A DNA stretch of 64,000 bases, from IMG/VR virus record IMGVR_UViG_3300035698_010612, positions 1-64,000 of that record, one strand, 5' to 3'. This DNA comes from a virus. Shown one piece after another: positions 6,271 through 13,774 of the stretch. Both the position numbers and the translations under genes were made by a program. A model generated the notes under the pieces. That model had not been told where the DNA came from. It saw only the letters and a list, made by a program, of their open reading frames with translations, and ran no database searches. How positions within the stretch are numbered: position 1 is the stretch's first letter; each line of letters begins with the position of its first letter.

Positions 6271-6375
6271 ATGTTTGATATGTGGCCAGGTAAGGCTTGG
6301 CGGGGCGGGGCGGGGCTGGGCGGGGCGGGGCACGGCAAATTTATTTTTATTAGCAAAGGAGAACAGGCATGGTGA
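6271..6375 (+). CDS. Possible Gly-rich 34-aa protein over the G-tract
   Basis: A short frame runs from ATG 6271, one base after the preceding stop, to TGA 6373-6375, overlapping the next gene's start. The G-rich tract is read as RGGAGLGGAGHGK. Support is only positional (tight packing on both sides); the upstream ribosome site is weak. It may instead be untranslated. Confidence 0.3.
   Translation: MFDMWPGKAWRGGAGLGGAGHGKFIFISKGEQAW
6299..6330 (+). repeat. G-rich tract, potential G-quadruplex
   Basis: Seven runs of three or four G separated by single C/T/CT bases, with none of the surrounding AT-rich character. It lies about 40 bases before the ribosome site of the gene at 6369, on the coding strand, so an RNA G-quadruplex could form in the message. 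Confidence 0.6.
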
Positions 6376-6740
6376 AAAAATCTGCAACAGCTTGGATATT
6401 TTGGTATGTGGAAGCCCTAATTTGCTTATGCCACGCATCATCAGCCGATGTGTTCTGTGAAAAAATATTCAGTTTCACCAAGGGGAGGAAGGTAAACCTT
6501 CACCGGATAGACACGATGGCGACGGTGGGGTACTACATATCGAAGTTGTCAAAGACGTGTGTGTTTATTATCGGGTGCCATTACATGGAGAACATGGGAA
6601 ACGTAGAGATAGCCAGGCGATTGAACAGGTTGCAGAACACAAGGAACTATAACAGCTTTAGGGTAGATGATATACACAGAGAGAATTTAAAGAAGCTCTC
6701 GAAGAAACTGGACAAAGCGGGGTTAATAAGGAGGGATTGA
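6369..6740 (+). CDS. Hypothetical protein, 123 aa
   Basis: Unrecognised. The N-terminal 30 residues are hydrophobic (AWIFWYVEALICLCH) and could be a membrane anchor or buried helix; the C-terminal half is basic and helical (NVEIARRLNRLQN, then ENLKKLSKKLDKAGLI). AAAGGAGA ribosome site before ATG 6369. It overlaps the next gene at TGATG. Confidence 0.55.
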   Translation: MVKKSATAWIFWYVEALICLCHASSADVFCEKIFSFTKGRKVNLHRIDTMATVGYYISKLSKTCVFIIGCHYMENMGNVEIARRLNRLQNTRNYNSFRVDDIHRENLKKLSKKLDKAGLIRRD

Positions 6741-6991
6741 TGGCAGAAGAAAAAAACTATAATTTCACGTGGAGTACTGCGAGTGAAATAAACTATAATT
6801 TCACGTGGAGTACTGCGAGTGAAATAAACTTTATAAAGACGGTTGGTGTTCATTGTGAGACCAGGAAATTGTCACACGCACAGCACGTAAGAAATTATGC
6901 CAAAGCAATAAAGTACAGAGTAAAATGGGACAACCTTGACAGGGTAGCCATATTGAATGCGTTGGAACTAGAGCTAACAAGAACCCAATGA
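6740..6991 (+). CDS. Hypothetical protein with internal 12-residue duplication
   Basis: 83 aa from ATG 6740. Two identical 12-residue units (NYNFTWSTASEI) follow each other near the N-terminus, encoded by a perfect 36-bp tandem duplication. The rest resembles a small DNA-associated helical protein but matches nothing I recognise. A GGAGGG ribosome site lies immediately upstream. Confidence 0.5.
   Translation: MAEEKNYNFTWSTASEINYNFTWSTASEINFIKTVGVHCETRKLSHAQHVRNYAKAIKYRVKWDNLDRVAILNALELELTRTQ
6755..6826 (+). repeat. Perfect 36-bp tandem duplication
   Basis: Copies at 6755-6790 and 6791-6826 are identical. Each contains an inverted repeat ATTTCAC/GTGAAAT, so either copy can form a hairpin. 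Being in frame, it duplicates 12 residues. Confidence 0.9.
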
Positions 6992-7005
6992 TAAGGGGGG
7001 AGAAA

Positions 7006-7203
7006 ATGGCGGGCAGTGGATATGTACGTTCTAAAAGAAAAATTGCTGAATATCTTGGTGTATCGAAAACGCAGGTAGCTATTTTTAAAAAGGAAGGTGC
7101 TCCAATCGCACAAACAACAAAGGGAACCTACTGGACGGTAAAAGAGGAGCTTGATAGTTGGTTTAAGAAAAAACTTCAAAAAGACATTAAAAAGGTTGAT
7201 TGA
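7006..7203 (+). CDS. Helix-turn-helix protein, Nu1/excisionase-like
   Basis: 65 aa from ATG 7006, chosen because AAGGGGGGAG is correctly spaced; the ATG at 6988 is not. Residues 8-45 form a MerR/AlpA-type winged helix (KIAEYLGVSKTQVAIFKKEG, then TYWTVKEELDSWF). Such small proteins act as excisionases, regulators or the DNA-binding part of small terminase subunits. It is the last gene before the 220-bp control region and terminator, so a regulatory role is the better guess. Confidence 0.6.
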   Translation: MAGSGYVRSKRKIAEYLGVSKTQVAIFKKEGAPIAQTTKGTYWTVKEELDSWFKKKLQKDIKKVD

Positions 7204-7243
7204 CTGTACCATGTAAAAAATCTCTTTTAAAAAGTCGCAAACA

Positions 7244-7292
7244 GATACCAAAACGACACCAACCGAACGCAACCTGATACCAAAACGACACC
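7244..7292 (+). repeat. 17-bp direct repeat, possible regulator sites
   Basis: GATACCAAAACGACACC occurs identically at 7244-7260 and 7276-7292, 32 bp apart (about three helical turns). Fifty bases on lies an inverted repeat GCGGTA/TACCGC (7340-7353). The pair could be binding sites for a late regulator. TTGACA at 7302-7307 has only a weak matching -10. Confidence 0.5.
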
Positions 7293-7378
7293 TGGAGCCC
7301 CTTGACACATATCCAACAACAGGTCAAAATACCTATACTGCGGTAAATACCGCTCACAACTATCTCCTTTTGTTTAGA

Positions 7379-7415
7379 CGCCCGGGGTTGCCTTGCCAGC
7401 TCCCTGGGCGTTTTT
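7379..7415 (+). terminator. Rho-independent terminator before the lysis genes
   Basis: CGCCCGGGG (7379-7387) pairs with CCCTGGGCG (7402-7410), with one G-U, followed by TTTTT. It separates the early rightward genes from the lysis/late block and may be a site of antitermination. Confidence 0.85.
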
Positions 7416-7426
7416 GTTTGGGGGTG

Positions 7427-7639
7427 ATGACAATGGATTTTAAAAAGAATGAAAGCCTCGAAGGTAAGGACCTTGAAGAAATCGGGTGTCATAGCTTGAT
7501 GTGTAAGCTCTCAATGAAAGAACTTATCCATTTATTTAAACTGCTTGGCATAAAGTATCGGGAAGAACATATCAGGAAGATCCAAGATTATAGGTTGTAT
7601 TTGCAGAAGCATACCAGGAGCCCAGCGTTGGGCTTTTAG
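7427..7639 (+). CDS. Hypothetical protein, 70 aa
   Basis: Unrecognised, helical, with two cysteines. Start ATG 7427 follows GGGGGTG and lies just after the terminator. First gene of the lysis block. The C-terminal half (LIHLFKLLGIKYREEHIRKI) resembles small DNA-associated helices, but this is not diagnostic. Confidence 0.55.
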   Translation: MTMDFKKNESLEGKDLEEIGCHSLMCKLSMKELIHLFKLLGIKYREEHIRKIQDYRLYLQKHTRSPALGF

Positions 7640-7653
7640 AGAGGAGGAAGAAA

Positions 7654-7920
7654 ATGGCAAGCCCAAACGGTAACGGAACCAGATTGTGGATATACGACAA
7701 TGCTTTGAAAATAATCGGTGCTTTGATAGTAGCGGTTTTTTTGCTTTTTACATACGAGGTCAGGTGTGGGATTGACGAAAACAAAAAAGCGATTCAGGGG
7801 AAAGTGGATAGCGACATTTATGAACGAGACAGGGTAGAGCTTTTGGGATCGCTTTACAGGGTAGAGGGAAAGGTTGATGAGATAATTATGTTGTTTGCGG
7901 GGAATCCACCGAGCAAATGA
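7654..7920 (+). CDS. Single-span membrane protein, holin candidate
   Basis: 88 aa. One transmembrane segment (about residues 19-37, LKIIGALIVAVFLLFTYEV) preceded by a short polar N-terminus and followed by a charged coiled-coil tail. Size, topology and position two to five genes before an amidase fit a class III-like holin or holin partner. A GAGGAGG ribosome site precedes the ATG. Its stop overlaps the next start (ATGA). A structural anchor role cannot be excluded. Confidence 0.5.
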   Translation: MASPNGNGTRLWIYDNALKIIGALIVAVFLLFTYEVRCGIDENKKAIQGKVDSDIYERDRVELLGSLYRVEGKVDEIIMLFAGNPPSK

Positions 7921-8369
7921 AAGAATCCGAAAGAGCACTAACAGAACGGATGGTTGGTCAGATAAGCGGGGAAGTGCACGCAATCCGAGCAGCCTATCTC
8001 GGAGATACGACCCTTGAAGGATATCTCGCAGCCATAGAGGGTTATGTTGACATTGCCCTTGGGTGTTTGGAATTAGACGAGCCAAGCGACGAAGAGTGCA
8101 GGGAAATGTATAAACGAAGCATTGCCAAAATAGAGGGGAACACCATGAACCCAGAAGCGATTATAGCAGCAATAAAGATTTTCCGTGAGGTATTAGATGG
8201 TTTGCCCGAAGAAACGAAACGGGAAATCGACAAAAGAATCGACAAAATTGAGGACAGGTTTAAGCAGGGCAGCACATTAGACCTAATAATGGAAAGAGCC
8301 ATGAAGATTGTTAGGGGAGATGAACTTCCTGACTACCCGGATGTGATTGATGAAAAGCCTGAAGCCTAA
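7917..8369 (+). CDS. Hypothetical acidic helical protein, 150 aa
   Basis: Almost entirely helical with many Glu/Asp and no transmembrane segment. A cluster around IDKRIDKIEDRFKQG looks like an amphipathic helix. Coupled by ATGA to the membrane protein, so it could act with it in lysis. No family recognised. Confidence 0.5.
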   Translation: MKESERALTERMVGQISGEVHAIRAAYLGDTTLEGYLAAIEGYVDIALGCLELDEPSDEECREMYKRSIAKIEGNTMNPEAIIAAIKIFREVLDGLPEETKREIDKRIDKIEDRFKQGSTLDLIMERAMKIVRGDELPDYPDVIDEKPEA

Positions 8370-8370
8370 G

Positions 8371-8667
8371 ATGAAATATCTATTAATTGCACTATTAATA
8401 ATATCTTTGGATGTTCCTTATAAATTATCTGGCAACTACGAAGAACCACCGCAAAGGGTGGAATCAATAGAACCAATAAGTGAATATGCAAAAAAACACA
8501 ACGTAAGATGTCAGGGTGGTATGGCTTCCTGTACTTGTATGGGTTGTGGTGGTGGTTACATTGACGAAGATGGTAATTATATACCGAAACAACAATGCAA
8601 CACCTGTACACAAGAATATGTTTGTGATGATGGAAAGGTATTTATATGTTCATCGAGGAGTTATTGA
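8371..8667 (+). CDS. Secreted protein with eight cysteines
   Basis: 98 aa from ATG 8371. The first 20 residues (MKYLLIALLIISLDV...) are a signal peptide or signal anchor. The mature part carries eight cysteines (RC, SC, TCMGC, then QCNTC, VC, IC), suggesting disulfides in the periplasm. ATG 8350 would add seven residues and overlap the previous gene. In a lysis cassette it could be a spanin-like or accessory lysis protein, but no lipobox is evident. Confidence 0.5.
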   Translation: MKYLLIALLIISLDVPYKLSGNYEEPPQRVESIEPISEYAKKHNVRCQGGMASCTCMGCGGGYIDEDGNYIPKQQCNTCTQEYVCDDGKVFICSSRSY

Positions 8668-8675
8668 AAAGTTTG

Positions 8676-9122
8676 ATGAAATTACACATATCAAAAATCA
8701 GGGAATTTGACGTTCTGCTTTATCCTAAGAATATCTTTGGTAAGACACTCTTCTATCACTGTGCCTGGTATGTGGGGAGAGTATGGGGAATGCGGGTGAA
8801 TTTTGAGAGTACATCTCGCGGCCCCGAATTTGAAGAGTGGGAGAATGGGGAAGTCCCGAAGTATGTTTGTCGATTGAAAGCATCTCTTACCCTGGCACAG
8901 AAGCAAAACATAAGGGAAGAGTGTGGGCTACTGAAAGACAGGGGATATGATTGGCTCGGCTTTTTTGGCCACTACCTGGCACTAGACCACCCGAAGCTAA
9001 TGAGATGTGACGAGCTTATTGAGATACCACTTATAGGGGCGGGGATAGACCCACAAAGACCAGAGAGACGACCAAGTGGATTTATGGAAAGTCCTGTTTT
9101 TGATGTTTATGAGGTTAAATGA
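8676..9122 (+). CDS. Permuted papain-fold (NlpC/P60, YiiX-like) protein
   Basis: 148 aa from ATG 8676 (ATG 8646 adds ten residues and overlaps the previous stop). The order of motifs is that of circularly permuted NlpC/P60 enzymes: REFDVLLYP, then HCAWYVG with the histidine, and later YDWLGFFG followed by the cysteine of RCDELIE. Family knowledge: YiiX/C92-type cysteine hydrolases acting on peptides or lipids, often found near phage lysis or tail genes. A second cell-wall hydrolase beside the amidase is the simplest reading. Confidence 0.6.
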   Translation: MKLHISKIREFDVLLYPKNIFGKTLFYHCAWYVGRVWGMRVNFESTSRGPEFEEWENGEVPKYVCRLKASLTLAQKQNIREECGLLKDRGYDWLGFFGHYLALDHPKLMRCDELIEIPLIGAGIDPQRPERRPSGFMESPVFDVYEVK

Positions 9123-9319
9123 CCACAGAACAAGAAGCAAAAGCATTAGTAATAGAGATAACCAAAATTCCAAATAATCTGGGCGGCGGATATAGTGCTT
9201 GTGTGCCAGATCTTGGAAGACTTGCTGCGGTAGGCGATGGAGAAACGCCGAAAGAGGCGGTGGAACATTTGTTTAGCAATTATGAAGATGATATCAATGG
9301 ATTGGTGGTTTTAACATGA
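9119..9319 (+). CDS. HicB-like antitoxin-fold protein without HicA
   Basis: 66 aa. The core GGGYSACVPDLGRLAAVGDG followed by ETPKEAVEHL is the HicB partial RNase-H-fold signature. No HicA (double-stranded-RNA-binding toxin) gene of about 60 residues lies on either side and no C-terminal DNA-binding extension is present. Overlaps its neighbours on both sides by four bases (ATGA). Stand-alone HicB-fold proteins are common in phages; role unknown. Confidence 0.65.
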   Translation: MTTEQEAKALVIEITKIPNNLGGGYSACVPDLGRLAAVGDGETPKEAVEHLFSNYEDDINGLVVLT

Positions 9320-9777
9320 GATGGAAATATATCATCAATCATCATAGCCTAGGGAAAGATAGCAGGGTCTTGAACACGCAAGACATCAGGAACGATCACA
9401 TTGTTAATAGAGAATGGGACGACATAGGTTATCATTTCTTGATTGAACTGGTTAGCAACTATTATGAAATTGTAGTAGGTAGGATGCTTGACACGAACGG
9501 AGCACACACTCTCGGACGCAACCCTGATTCAATCGGCATCTGTTGGGTGGGAAACTTTGACATAGCACCGCCAAGCAAAGAGCACTGGGCAAGAGGCGTT
9601 CAACTAAACAAGTCGCTCTGTTCCGAGTTTGACATACCTCTTAAAAACATAATAGGGCATAGGGATTGCGTGGAAGACGATAGAAGCTGCCCGGGAAAAT
9701 TATTTGACCTGCAGCAACTAAGAGACGATGTGGCAAAGCTGGTTATTGGCAGGGTTGTTAGATCGGATGGGTGGTAA
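9316..9777 (+). CDS. N-acetylmuramoyl-L-alanine amidase (endolysin)
   Basis: 153 aa, one Amidase_2/PGRP domain of the T7-lysozyme type. Zinc ligands are visible as H9 or H10 (INHHS), H115 (IIGHRD) and C125 (SCPGKL). GYHF at 38-41 and GICWVGNFD at 74-82 are typical of the fold. It would cut the amide between N-acetylmuramic acid and L-alanine. No signal peptide, so release by a holin is expected. No separate cell-wall-binding domain. Coupled to the HicB-like gene. Confidence 0.85.
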   Translation: MRWKYIINHHSLGKDSRVLNTQDIRNDHIVNREWDDIGYHFLIELVSNYYEIVVGRMLDTNGAHTLGRNPDSIGICWVGNFDIAPPSKEHWARGVQLNKSLCSEFDIPLKNIIGHRDCVEDDRSCPGKLFDLQQLRDDVAKLVIGRVVRSDGW

Positions 9778-9780
9778 GCA

Positions 9781-10026
9781 ATGAAATGCAAACACGGGCT
9801 AACGACTGGAACTTGTTGGTTATGTTTAGGAAACAAACCAAAACCAGAGGGTCCCGGTAGTGAATCGCTACAAATGCAATTTTCACGAGGAGCAATGCTT
9901 TTTCCAGGAGTGGATTCTAGCCCACGCATTTATGTAGATGGTAGCGGAGAAACAAACAAATACAATCCGGGAATGTGGGATAAAAGAGAAGCAAAAAAGA
10001 CTGGGAAAAGTGGGACAAAATGTTGA
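9781..10026 (+). CDS. Small Cys-motif protein, 81 aa
   Basis: The N-terminal CKHG ... CWLCLG could bind zinc; the rest is Gly/Pro-rich and probably unstructured. It starts four bases after the amidase stop. Phages often carry such short finger proteins just before the terminase genes. Function unknown. Confidence 0.5.
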   Translation: MKCKHGLTTGTCWLCLGNKPKPEGPGSESLQMQFSRGAMLFPGVDSSPRIYVDGSGETNKYNPGMWDKREAKKTGKSGTKC

Positions 10027-10037
10027 GGTGCATGTAA

Positions 10038-10271
10038 GTGGCTTACAAAATTCCTAAACTTACCAACAAAGAAATAGAAACCCTGCAAGTCGATGCTGCC
10101 GTAAGGATGATGGGGAAGCTGACACATACCCTCATTCAAATCAACCAAGAAAGCAGAAGTGCAACATGCGATCTGGGGCAGGCAAGATTAAAAGTCGATC
10201 AACTGAAGAACGACAAAAGTACTGTTATAGAGCTTTTGCGGGCTATAAAGGTGATGATCCAAAGTGGCTAA
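10038..10271 (+). CDS. Small helical protein, 77 aa, GTG start
   Basis: GTG 10038 start; GAGGTG lies about 13 bases upstream. Heptad-like helices suggest a coiled coil (ETLQVDAAVRMMGKL, then LKVDQLKNDKSTV). It ends inside the start of the small terminase gene, so it belongs to the packaging operon. No family recognised. Confidence 0.5.
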   Translation: MAYKIPKLTNKEIETLQVDAAVRMMGKLTHTLIQINQESRSATCDLGQARLKVDQLKNDKSTVIELLRAIKVMIQSG

Positions 10272-10782
10272 GAAAGCAGTGAAGAAAAAAACAGTTAAGA
10301 AGAAGGTTGTAAAAAAGAAAGCCTCCAAAAAGAAAGTGGTGCCAGAGAAGGAATTGATACAACCCCAGCTTAACTATGACGAAATAGAGTACATAAAGGC
10401 ATTATTGGCAGTTAACACATCAAAGCAAAGGGTAGCTGTTGAGGTAGGGCATTCATGGGCTACAATTGACAGGATAAGTAAGCTAAACGATAAGGAGATT
10501 GAGGGATTCCGTGACATAAAAAGGAAAGAGTTTATTAAAAAAGCCTGGCAAAAGATAGAAATGCTTCTAAGACAGGTCACAGAGGGCAAATGTGCTTTTG
10601 CTACAATCAACCAAGTTACCACAGCAATGGGAACGATTTATGATAAAGCGGCCTTGGCAAGTGGGGAGGCCACAGAGAGGGTTGAGGTTAAAAAAGACGA
10701 ATCGGAATTATCAAATCTTACCATTGAAGAACTCGAAACTATAAGAAAATTAAAGCATAAGGCAAGCAAAACAGATGCATGA
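10264..10782 (+). CDS. terS: Terminase small subunit, Lys-rich N-terminus
   Basis: 172 aa, GTG start. A very basic N-terminal tail of repeated KKK/VKKK units (about 1-26) precedes a helix-turn-helix-like region (TSKQRVAVEVGHSWATIDRISKL) and helices for oligomerisation. It ends ATGA-coupled to the large subunit. Identification rests mainly on position and the DNA-binding N-terminal half. It would recognise the packaging site. Confidence 0.6.
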   Translation: MAKKAVKKKTVKKKVVKKKASKKKVVPEKELIQPQLNYDEIEYIKALLAVNTSKQRVAVEVGHSWATIDRISKLNDKEIEGFRDIKRKEFIKKAWQKIEMLLRQVTEGKCAFATINQVTTAMGTIYDKAALASGEATERVEVKKDESELSNLTIEELETIRKLKHKASKTDA

Positions 10783-12227
10783 GAAAACAGGAGTATGTTG
10801 ATTATTTCAAAAACAATCCACTACCATCTGTTGAATTAATAGACAAGCTCCTTGCCGAAAAGTCTTTAAAACACTTTGTAGGGCAAGCGTGGCACGTTGT
10901 AGAACCCAGCACACCCTTTATTGATGGGTGGCATATTGATGTTATCTGTGACCATCTGGAAGCGATCACCAGGGGAGAAATCAGATACCTCATTATCAAT
11001 ATTCCTCCCCGATATATGAAGTCGCTGCTTGTTTCGGTGTTTTGGCCGTGTTGGGAATGGATTGACGAGCCATCGTTAAGGTGGCTTTTTTCTTCCTATG
11101 CAGAGACGTTATCAAAACGAGACTCGCTAAAATGCAGAAGGATTATCCAATCCCCCTGGTATCAGAGTAATTGGGGTGACACGGTAAAGATTACAAGCGA
11201 TCAGAATGAAAAGCTACGGTTTGAAAACGATGCATCGGGTTGCAGGGTAGCGACATCCGTTGGCGGTGTGGGAACAGGTGAGGGTGGAAATCGTATAATA
11301 GTAGATGATCCAAACAATGTAAAAGAAGCCGAATCAGAGGTTAAACGAGAGACAACAAATAGCTGGTGGGATGAAAGCATGTCCACCAGATTAAACAATC
11401 CGAAGAAAGATGCAAAAGTAATCATTCAGCAACGAACCCATTCAAGTGATCTGACCGGGCATGTCTTAGATAAACACGAAGACGACGAAAGCATTGTTCA
11501 TCTGTGCTTGCCTGCAAGATACGAGGTTGACCATCCCCATAAATGTGATGCTGACACTAGAACCGAAGACGGGGAGCTGTTGTGGGAAGCGAGATACGGT
11601 GAAAAGGAATTGACAGAGCTAGAGAAAGATATGGGGAGTTATGCAATAGCTGGCCAGTTACAGCAACGACCATCACCAAGGGGCGGTGGGATGTTTATGA
11701 TTGATCGGTTCAATATTATCAATGTTGTTCCGGGTGGCATAAAAAACACAGTCAGATATTGGGATAAGGCGGGCACCCTTGACGGTGGAGCTTATACGGC
11801 AGGTGTCAGGATGCACCGGATGGCTGACGGCACATATATAATTGATGATGTGGTCCGCGGTCAATGGTCTGCTGCAATAAGGGAAAAACGAATCAGACAA
11901 ACGGCGGAGCTCGACGGCAAAGGCGTTAAGGTATGGCATGAGCAAGAGCCCGGAAGCGGTGGGAAAGAGAGTGCGGAAGCCACCATAAAAAATCTTGCCG
12001 GATTTGTTGTCAAAGCAGAACGGGTGACAGGTGCGAAAGAAGTGAGAGCAGAACCCTATTCCGTACAAGTTGAGGCTGGCAATGTAAGCGTTTTAAATAA
12101 ACCCTGGGCGAAACCATTTATAGACGAACACGAAGATTTCCCAATGGGTAAATTTAAAGACCAGGTGGATTCGGCATCAGGAGCATTCAATAAATTAGCG
12201 GTCACATCGAGGGCGGGCACATGGTAG
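10779..12227 (+). CDS. terL: Terminase large subunit
   Basis: 482 aa, a complete motor plus nuclease. Walker A is PPRYMKS at 76-82, with Met where other families have Gly. Walker B is IIVDDPN at 173-179. The nuclease domain starts at VRYWDKAGTLDGG with its first acidic residue, followed by WHEQEPGSGGK. This arrangement is that of the psiM2 ORF9-type terminases. It cuts and pumps concatemeric DNA into proheads with the portal. It overlaps the portal start by seven bases. Confidence 0.93.
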   Translation: MRKQEYVDYFKNNPLPSVELIDKLLAEKSLKHFVGQAWHVVEPSTPFIDGWHIDVICDHLEAITRGEIRYLIINIPPRYMKSLLVSVFWPCWEWIDEPSLRWLFSSYAETLSKRDSLKCRRIIQSPWYQSNWGDTVKITSDQNEKLRFENDASGCRVATSVGGVGTGEGGNRIIVDDPNNVKEAESEVKRETTNSWWDESMSTRLNNPKKDAKVIIQQRTHSSDLTGHVLDKHEDDESIVHLCLPARYEVDHPHKCDADTRTEDGELLWEARYGEKELTELEKDMGSYAIAGQLQQRPSPRGGGMFMIDRFNIINVVPGGIKNTVRYWDKAGTLDGGAYTAGVRMHRMADGTYIIDDVVRGQWSAAIREKRIRQTAELDGKGVKVWHEQEPGSGGKESAEATIKNLAGFVVKAERVTGAKEVRAEPYSVQVEAGNVSVLNKPWAKPFIDEHEDFPMGKFKDQVDSASGAFNKLAVTSRAGTW

Positions 12228-13612
12228 AGAAAAAGAAGAAACCATTAAAACTTACAACCAACCAGAAAGAACACCTCTTCGCTCTGGCTTCAATTATGAC
12301 ACAAAGTGCTCTCTCCAGCAGGGCGGACTTGCAGGGGCGGATGGGGTATGCCTACGGCGGGGACAGGGATGTTTACACGGCGTTAGGATATAAAAAGGTA
12401 CTTGATTTTCCTGACTTTGAAGCCAAGTACAAACGGCAAGACATAGCAAGCCGGATCATTGACCTCCCTGTTAAGGCGACATGGCGGTTAAGACCTGAAA
12501 TAGTAGAAAAAGATGGTAAGGAAACCCCCTTTGAAAAAGGCTGGATGGCATTGGTCAAAGAAAAAAAGGTATTCCATTATCTGCAACGGGTAGACAGGCT
12601 TTCAGGCATCGGGCAGTATGGTGTTTTGCTAATCGGGTATGATGACAGCAAAGAACTGTCAGAGCCGGTAGAAAAGGCAACAGACATTTTATTCCTAAGA
12701 CCGTTTAAGCAATCCACCGCAGAGATATCTACATGGCAAAAAGACACCACAAAAAAACGGTATGGTTTGCCCGAAACCTATAAACTTACATTTACCAATG
12801 CCGAAGCACAGGGGACAGCATCAAAGGAAGTCCACCATAGCAGGGTGATTCACATAGCAGAAGGGCTTGATGAAGACAATGTGTATGGGAAACCGCGGTT
12901 AGAGGTAGTTTACAACCGCTTGATGAACATGGAGCTTGTGGCTGGCGGTAGTGCTGAAATGTTCTGGCGTGGAGCATTCCCAGGCATGGGGTTTGGTATT
13001 GATAAAGATGTTGATGTCAATACGCTAGACCTGGATGACATGAAAGATGAGATGGAAGATTATATCCACGGGTTTAAACGGACATTGAGAACACAGGGAG
13101 TTGACGTTCAGCAATTTGCCCCCCAGGTAGCCGATCCAAGCAATCACATTTCAGTTTTGTTAGACCTCATATCGGCAGCAACGGGGATCCCCAAACGTAT
13201 CTTGATGGGAAGCGAGAGGGGGGAACTGGCAAGCTCACAGGATGAAACGAACTGGAATAATACCATTGATGAACGACGGATGAACCATGCAGAGCCGATT
13301 ATTCTAAGACCGTTCATAGATAGGAATATTGAGACAGGGGTATTGCCGAAACCCGCAGATGAATACACGGTAAACTGGCCTGACTTGCAGATTAAATCAG
13401 AGAAGGAAGAAGCCGATGTCGCAAAGATCAAATCAGAAGCATTGAATAAATATCTGTCAACTCCTGGGGCCGACATGGTGATCCCGATTGAAACCTTCCT
13501 TGATAAGTTCATGGGATTCACAAAAGAGGAAATAGAGGACATTGTAAAGAAAATAGGGGAATACGAGAAAGAGGAAGTGGAGGAAATTGACGAGGGAGCA
13601 GAGGAAGAATAA
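12221..13612 (+). CDS. Portal protein, DUF1073 family
   Basis: 463 aa. DUF1073 signatures: RADLQGRMGYAYGGDRD near residue 30, then RQDIASRIIDLPVKATW, the MNMELVAGGSAEMFWRGAFPG segment and GIPKRILMGSERGELASSQD. The acidic C-terminus ends in EEVEEIDEGAEEE. DUF1073 is also the portal part linked to Acb1 anti-CBASS domains in some phages; no Acb1-like tail is visible here. It forms the dodecameric DNA channel. TAATG couples it to the next small gene. Confidence 0.88.
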   Translation: MVEKKKKPLKLTTNQKEHLFALASIMTQSALSSRADLQGRMGYAYGGDRDVYTALGYKKVLDFPDFEAKYKRQDIASRIIDLPVKATWRLRPEIVEKDGKETPFEKGWMALVKEKKVFHYLQRVDRLSGIGQYGVLLIGYDDSKELSEPVEKATDILFLRPFKQSTAEISTWQKDTTKKRYGLPETYKLTFTNAEAQGTASKEVHHSRVIHIAEGLDEDNVYGKPRLEVVYNRLMNMELVAGGSAEMFWRGAFPGMGFGIDKDVDVNTLDLDDMKDEMEDYIHGFKRTLRTQGVDVQQFAPQVADPSNHISVLLDLISAATGIPKRILMGSERGELASSQDETNWNNTIDERRMNHAEPIILRPFIDRNIETGVLPKPADEYTVNWPDLQIKSEKEEADVAKIKSEALNKYLSTPGADMVIPIETFLDKFMGFTKEEIEDIVKKIGEYEKEEVEEIDEGAEEE

Positions 13613-13755
13613 TGCCCAAAGAATGGTGGACAGATTGTCTTAACAGCTTGAAGGGAACCCCCTTTTATGGTAAGGTAACATTGCAGTACGAGAACGGCAA
13701 AGTAGTTTTAATCCGTAAGGAAGAAACGATTAAACCACCTAAACAGGACAACTGA
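13612..13755 (+). CDS. Small protein, 47 aa, after the portal gene
   Basis: ATG overlaps the portal stop (TAATG) and the frame runs 47 codons to TGA 13753-13755. Begins MPKEWWTDCLNSLKGTPFYG and has a beta-hairpin-like middle (GKVTLQYENGKVVLIRKEE), reminiscent of small phage proteins with a DUF2292-like strand pattern. Function unknown. Confidence 0.55.
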   Translation: MPKEWWTDCLNSLKGTPFYGKVTLQYENGKVVLIRKEETIKPPKQDN

Positions 13756-13774
13756 TAGGGAGGGAGTAAAAAAA

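Noticed and set aside
6266-6460. 64-aa plus-strand frame across the G-rich tract
   Set aside because: Starts inside the preceding gene in a different frame and lacks a ribosome site; the 34-aa frame from 6271 is the better but still weak candidate.
9119-9319. HicAB toxin-antitoxin pair
   Set aside because: No HicA-sized frame with its signature lies beside the HicB-like gene.
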